From NCBI GenBank assembly GCA_021812285.1, contig JAKAOH010000008.1, positions 1 to 50,818 of the forward strand: DNA of 50,818 nt, in the 5' to 3' direction. The notes beneath the pieces are model-generated. The model ran no database searches. It saw only the letters and a program-made list of their open reading frames with translations, and was not told the origin of the DNA. This DNA comes from Acidobacteriota bacterium (GTDB lineage Bacteria > Acidobacteriota > Terriglobia > Acidiferrales > UBA7541). Positions 47,979 to 50,818 of this stretch are shown here, piece by piece; positions within the stretch are counted from its first letter, which is position 1, and every line of letters begins with the position of its first letter. Position numbers and translations under genes: made by a program.

Positions 47979-50818
47979 CTAGAAAAATAGTTTCAAAGCC
48001 AATTGAATGATGCGTGGATTGACGCTGGTGCTCTGAATCTTGCCGAACGTCGCGCTCGGAAAAAACGTTGGCGCTCCGGTAACGGGGCTCGGCTCGATGA
48101 TGTTGCCCCCGGTTGTAGGATTGGAGAACGAGGGGGTGTTGAAGGCGTTAAAGAATTCGGCGCGGAACTGGATGCTTCGCACTTCGCTATGTCCGAGGGG
48201 TGTGGTCTTGAGGATAGCGATGTCGAAATCCCGCTGATCGGGGCCGCGTACGATGCCGTTGCCGCTATTGCCGAAACCCTCGGCCAGGCCGTCGGCCCCA
48301 ACGACGGGCGGGACGCCGATACAGGCGGTGTTGAAGTAGTCGTTCAGCTTACTCGTTACCGATCCGGGTGTCGCCAATTTGGCGTAGGTGCAGCCGGGGG
48401 CCATTTGGATGCGGTCGCCGTCGCCGAAGCCGGAAGTGGTGATGCCGAAGGCATTGAGCAGGTTGCTGTCGGTGAGGGTCATCCGCTGACCGCTTTGGAG
48501 GGTGGTCACACCGGATACCGACCAACCGCCCAGGGCGCGGCCCAGGAAAGAAAAGCGTTTGGCGGGACCGGGCAGGTTGTAGACATAACTGATGATCAAG
48601 CGCTGGGGCCGGACAAACCCATCGTACCCGTAGTTCGCACGTAGGTCGTTCTGATTGCCGATCATCGCTCCGCCGTTGGCTCCCTGGACGTATTGAGGGG
48701 CGTTCTCGAGAGCCGAAGCCCAAGTGTAGGCCACCTGGAACTGGAGGCCGTGGCTGAAGCGCTTGGTCAGGCTGGCGTTGAGGCCGTTGTACCAGGATGA
48801 CCCGATCGATTCGAATATTGCCGCGCCCGGAATGCTCCATCCTTCGATCGGAACGCGTAGAGGGATATTCGCCAAAGTGTTTGACGTCTGGCCGCGGATC
48901 GGGTTGGACGGGCTGGCGGAGAGGGCTTGGTCAAAATTGCGCACCAGGTTCAGGTGCGTGCCACGAGCGCCCTGGTAGCCGATTTCGAGCATCCAGTTAG
49001 TGGCCAGTTCGGTCTGCAAGTCCATGCTGTACTGCTGGATGAGGGGAGGACGGAAGTCGGGGGAGAAGGACTGGGTGGTGAGTTGTGTTGTGGGCGAGTA
49101 GGGCGGGAAATAGGGAAGAGGTTGGGCCAGAGGGGGAAGCGCCGTCGAGATGGATGGCGGAAGAATGAATTCCCGAACGCTTCCCCAGGGCCAGGCGGCG
49201 ATCAATTGCAGGTAGGGCTGGTTGGTGACGCGCGCCGCGTAGATGCCGTAGCCGCCCCGCAAGACCAGGCGATCAGTGCCGGGCAATTGCCAAGCGAATC
49301 CTAGCCGGGGTTCCCACACGTTCTGGTCGGCGTTGTTCATGGCGGTGTTGGTGCTCGCTCGCCTAACGCCGGGAGGGATTGCCCCGCCGGAGTAGTTGGA
49401 AGCGACGACGTAACCCTCAAGTGTGCCGGAAGCGGGCGGACTCGGAATGGCCAATGCGGGATCAAAGATCGAAGCGCGACCGAGCGCGTCCCCAATGTTC
49501 CCTTCCCGCTCGTAGCGAAAGCCGAGATCCAAAGTGAGGCGAGGCAGAACTTGATAGTCGTCTTCCGCGTAGAGGTTTCCGTCCCAGACTCGCCAAGCGC
49601 GATCGGCAAGGAGCGGCGCGTCGACACTGACGAGCACATTGCCCTCGAGGAAATCCGGAAAGGAGGGGAAGAGAAGAGCGCCGAAGTAGCCGAAGCCATC
49701 AAAGTTGACCTGGCTGCGACCGATTCCGCCCCCGAAATACAAGGTGTGTTTCCCGCGAAGGTAGGTTACCTGATCGCTGAAATCGTAAAAGTTCTGGGCC
49801 ATGATGCCTATGCGCTGACCGTTGCCGCCGAGGTTGAACCCGCCGTCAACGACGATCGACGGGTACGGATTGTCAAAAGCGGGAGCGGGCACGCAGAGAC
49901 TCGAAAGGGTAACGGAGCCCGAGCCGCCGCACCCGGCCGCATTGGCGAAACTCACATTCGGGTACGCTTGCTGTAGACCGGAAGACAAACGGTGAAAACC
50001 AATCACGGCTTGGTTCAAAAGATGACTGTTGAAGGTGTAGGTGTGAGTCAGGGAGAAGTCACGAAAACCATCCGGAACGCTCTGCGAAAAGCCGGGCAGT
50101 GTAATGGCGGGCTGCCCAAGCTGATTGGGCGGCAGGCTGCCCGCTTGGTTGCTGTTCATGAAGAAAAACTTACCGGAGAGATGGCTTTTCGAGCCCTGGT
50201 AGAGGTCGAGATCGGTGATGAATTGATCGTCGTTGTAGATGGAAGGAATGCTATAGGTGGTTGCGCCTGTCGTGGTGTTTGTGGGCGCGGGAACGAGGAA
50301 TCCGCCAGGGGTCTGGGCATTGAGCACGGCCAGGGCCGTCGGTGAGATATTCGAGCCGTCGCTTGCGACCGGTATCCCGAAGATCCCTGCCTGCCCCGCA
50401 AATTCTGCGCCGAGCGCGGCCGCGGTGCGGCTGCCAGCGCTGTTGGTGAGGCCGACGGGAAGAGTGCCGGTGGTCAAGGAGTTCGGGTCGAGTCCGTCTT
50501 TTTCGCGAGTGCCCTGATAGGAGATGAAGAACAGAGCCTTCTTCTTGACAATTGGCCCGCCAAAAGTGAATCCGAACTGGTTCTGATTGAGCACGCCGCG
50601 CTTTTCGCCGCTTGCGTTGAGGAAGAAATCGTTGGCGTTGAGATCGGTGTTGCGAAGATATTCCCAGACATCGCCATGGTATTGATTGGTTCCCGACTTC
50701 GTGACGACGTCGACGTTGGCGCCGGCATTGCGACCGTAGGCGGCGTTGTACTGCCCGGTTTGTACCTTGAATTCCTGAATCGAATCTGGATTGGGAACGG
50801 GAACGCCGCCGCTCAGAT
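47979..50818 (-). CDS. Oar-like TonB-dependent outer-membrane receptor (partial, runs off the right edge)
   Basis: An open frame continues from the stop at 47979 to the end of the window, so at least 946 residues are present and the N-terminus is missing. The visible start lies in the plug domain (SIQEFKVQTGQYNAAYGRNA, VDVVTKSGTNQYHGDVWEYL), followed by a long beta-barrel with alternating aromatic strands (LNQNQFGFTFGGPIVKKKAL, FFISYQGTREK) and a C-terminal strand ending in FF (RIIQLALKLFF), as needed for BAM-mediated insertion. Members usually start with a signal peptide and a carboxypeptidase-regulatory-like domain. Substrate unknown; related proteins are thought to take up large ligands. 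The TonB-like gene at 13288 could energise such a receptor. Confidence 0.9.
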   Translation of the reverse strand, partial: LSGGVPVPNPDSIQEFKVQTGQYNAAYGRNAGANVDVVTKSGTNQYHGDVWEYLRNTDLNANDFFLNASGEKRGVLNQNQFGFTFGGPIVKKKALFFISYQGTREKDGLDPNSLTTGTLPVGLTNSAGSRTAAALGAEFAGQAGIFGIPVASDGSNISPTALAVLNAQTPGGFLVPAPTNTTTGATTYSIPSIYNDDQFITDLDLYQGSKSHLSGKFFFMNSNQAGSLPPNQLGQPAITLPGFSQSVPDGFRDFSLTHTYTFNSHLLNQAVIGFHRLSSGLQQAYPNVSFANAAGCGGSGSVTLSSLCVPAPAFDNPYPSIVVDGGFNLGGNGQRIGIMAQNFYDFSDQVTYLRGKHTLYFGGGIGRSQVNFDGFGYFGALLFPSFPDFLEGNVLVSVDAPLLADRAWRVWDGNLYAEDDYQVLPRLTLDLGFRYEREGNIGDALGRASIFDPALAIPSPPASGTLEGYVVASNYSGGAIPPGVRRASTNTAMNNADQNVWEPRLGFAWQLPGTDRLVLRGGYGIYAARVTNQPYLQLIAAWPWGSVREFILPPSISTALPPLAQPLPYFPPYSPTTQLTTQSFSPDFRPPLIQQYSMDLQTELATNWMLEIGYQGARGTHLNLVRNFDQALSASPSNPIRGQTSNTLANIPLRVPIEGWSIPGAAIFESIGSSWYNGLNASLTKRFSHGLQFQVAYTWASALENAPQYVQGANGGAMIGNQNDLRANYGYDGFVRPQRLIISYVYNLPGPAKRFSFLGRALGGWSVSGVTTLQSGQRMTLTDSNLLNAFGITTSGFGDGDRIQMAPGCTYAKLATPGSVTSKLNDYFNTACIGVPPVVGADGLAEGFGNSGNGIVRGPDQRDFDIAILKTTPLGHSEVRSIQFRAEFFNAFNTPSFSNPTTGGNIIEPSPVTGAPTFFPSATFGKIQSTSVNPRIIQLALKLFF

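Overview
The window looks like a high-GC chromosomal contig from an Acidobacteriota bacterium (Terriglobia or a close relative). This is an inference from gene families: helix-turn-helix/beta-propeller membrane sensors, an Oar-like TonB-dependent receptor with plug and barrel, a tricorn-type S41 protease, a class-C-like serine hydrolase, FecR-domain proteins ahead of an exopolysaccharide (EPS) locus, and IS481/IS3 relics. No rRNA, tRNA or CRISPR array was seen. The last gene runs off the right edge.

Left part (1-7.8 kb): a GT87-type membrane mannosyltransferase-like protein, an archaeal-type fructose-1,6-bisphosphate aldolase/phosphatase, and a sugar-nucleotide and heptose block (RmlC-like epimerase, GalE-like epimerase, GmhA, HldE kinase domain) closed by an intrinsic terminator. 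Scattered between them are gene stumps: a GGDEF tail, the first 25 codons of a transaldolase, and the last ~45 codons of a sugar transferase. From 7.9 to 9.5 kb there is a graveyard: an IS481 5' fragment, an IS3-type 3' fragment, the C-terminal half of a TolB-like propeller protein and a short tail resembling DUF3592 proteins. Two perfect inverted repeats sit inside the transposase remnants.

Middle (9.7-19 kb): a secreted propeller protein, an M48-like protein that has lost its HExxH motif, a TonB C-terminal protein, then a regulatory island. The island has two paralogous LuxR-type regulators with aspartate-less receivers flanking a convergent membrane HTH sensor, followed by a receiver-only protein that also lacks the phospho-acceptor.

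EPS locus (19.1-42.3 kb): two FecR-like exported proteins sharing an unusual C-terminal module, Wza-type export protein, Wzc-type co-polymerase/BY-kinase, NusG/UpxY-type antiterminator, WcaJ-type initiating sugar transferase, GDP-mannose 4,6-dehydratase, Wzx flippase, two GT2 and four GT4 glycosyltransferases, two O-antigen ligase/polymerase-like membrane proteins, and a TPR plus carbohydrate-binding-like protein. Together these would build and export a Wzx/Wzy-type polysaccharide. The stretch from roughly 29.9 to 38.7 kb has a different codon style (many AGG, AGA and ATA codons) and ends at a repeat-rich intergenic region, which suggests a swapped glycan cassette.

Right part (42.9 kb to end), all on the minus strand: a tricorn-like propeller/S41 protease, a beta-lactamase-fold serine hydrolase, and a partial Oar-like outer-membrane receptor. 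All functions are assigned from motifs and family resemblance read by eye; no database search was possible.
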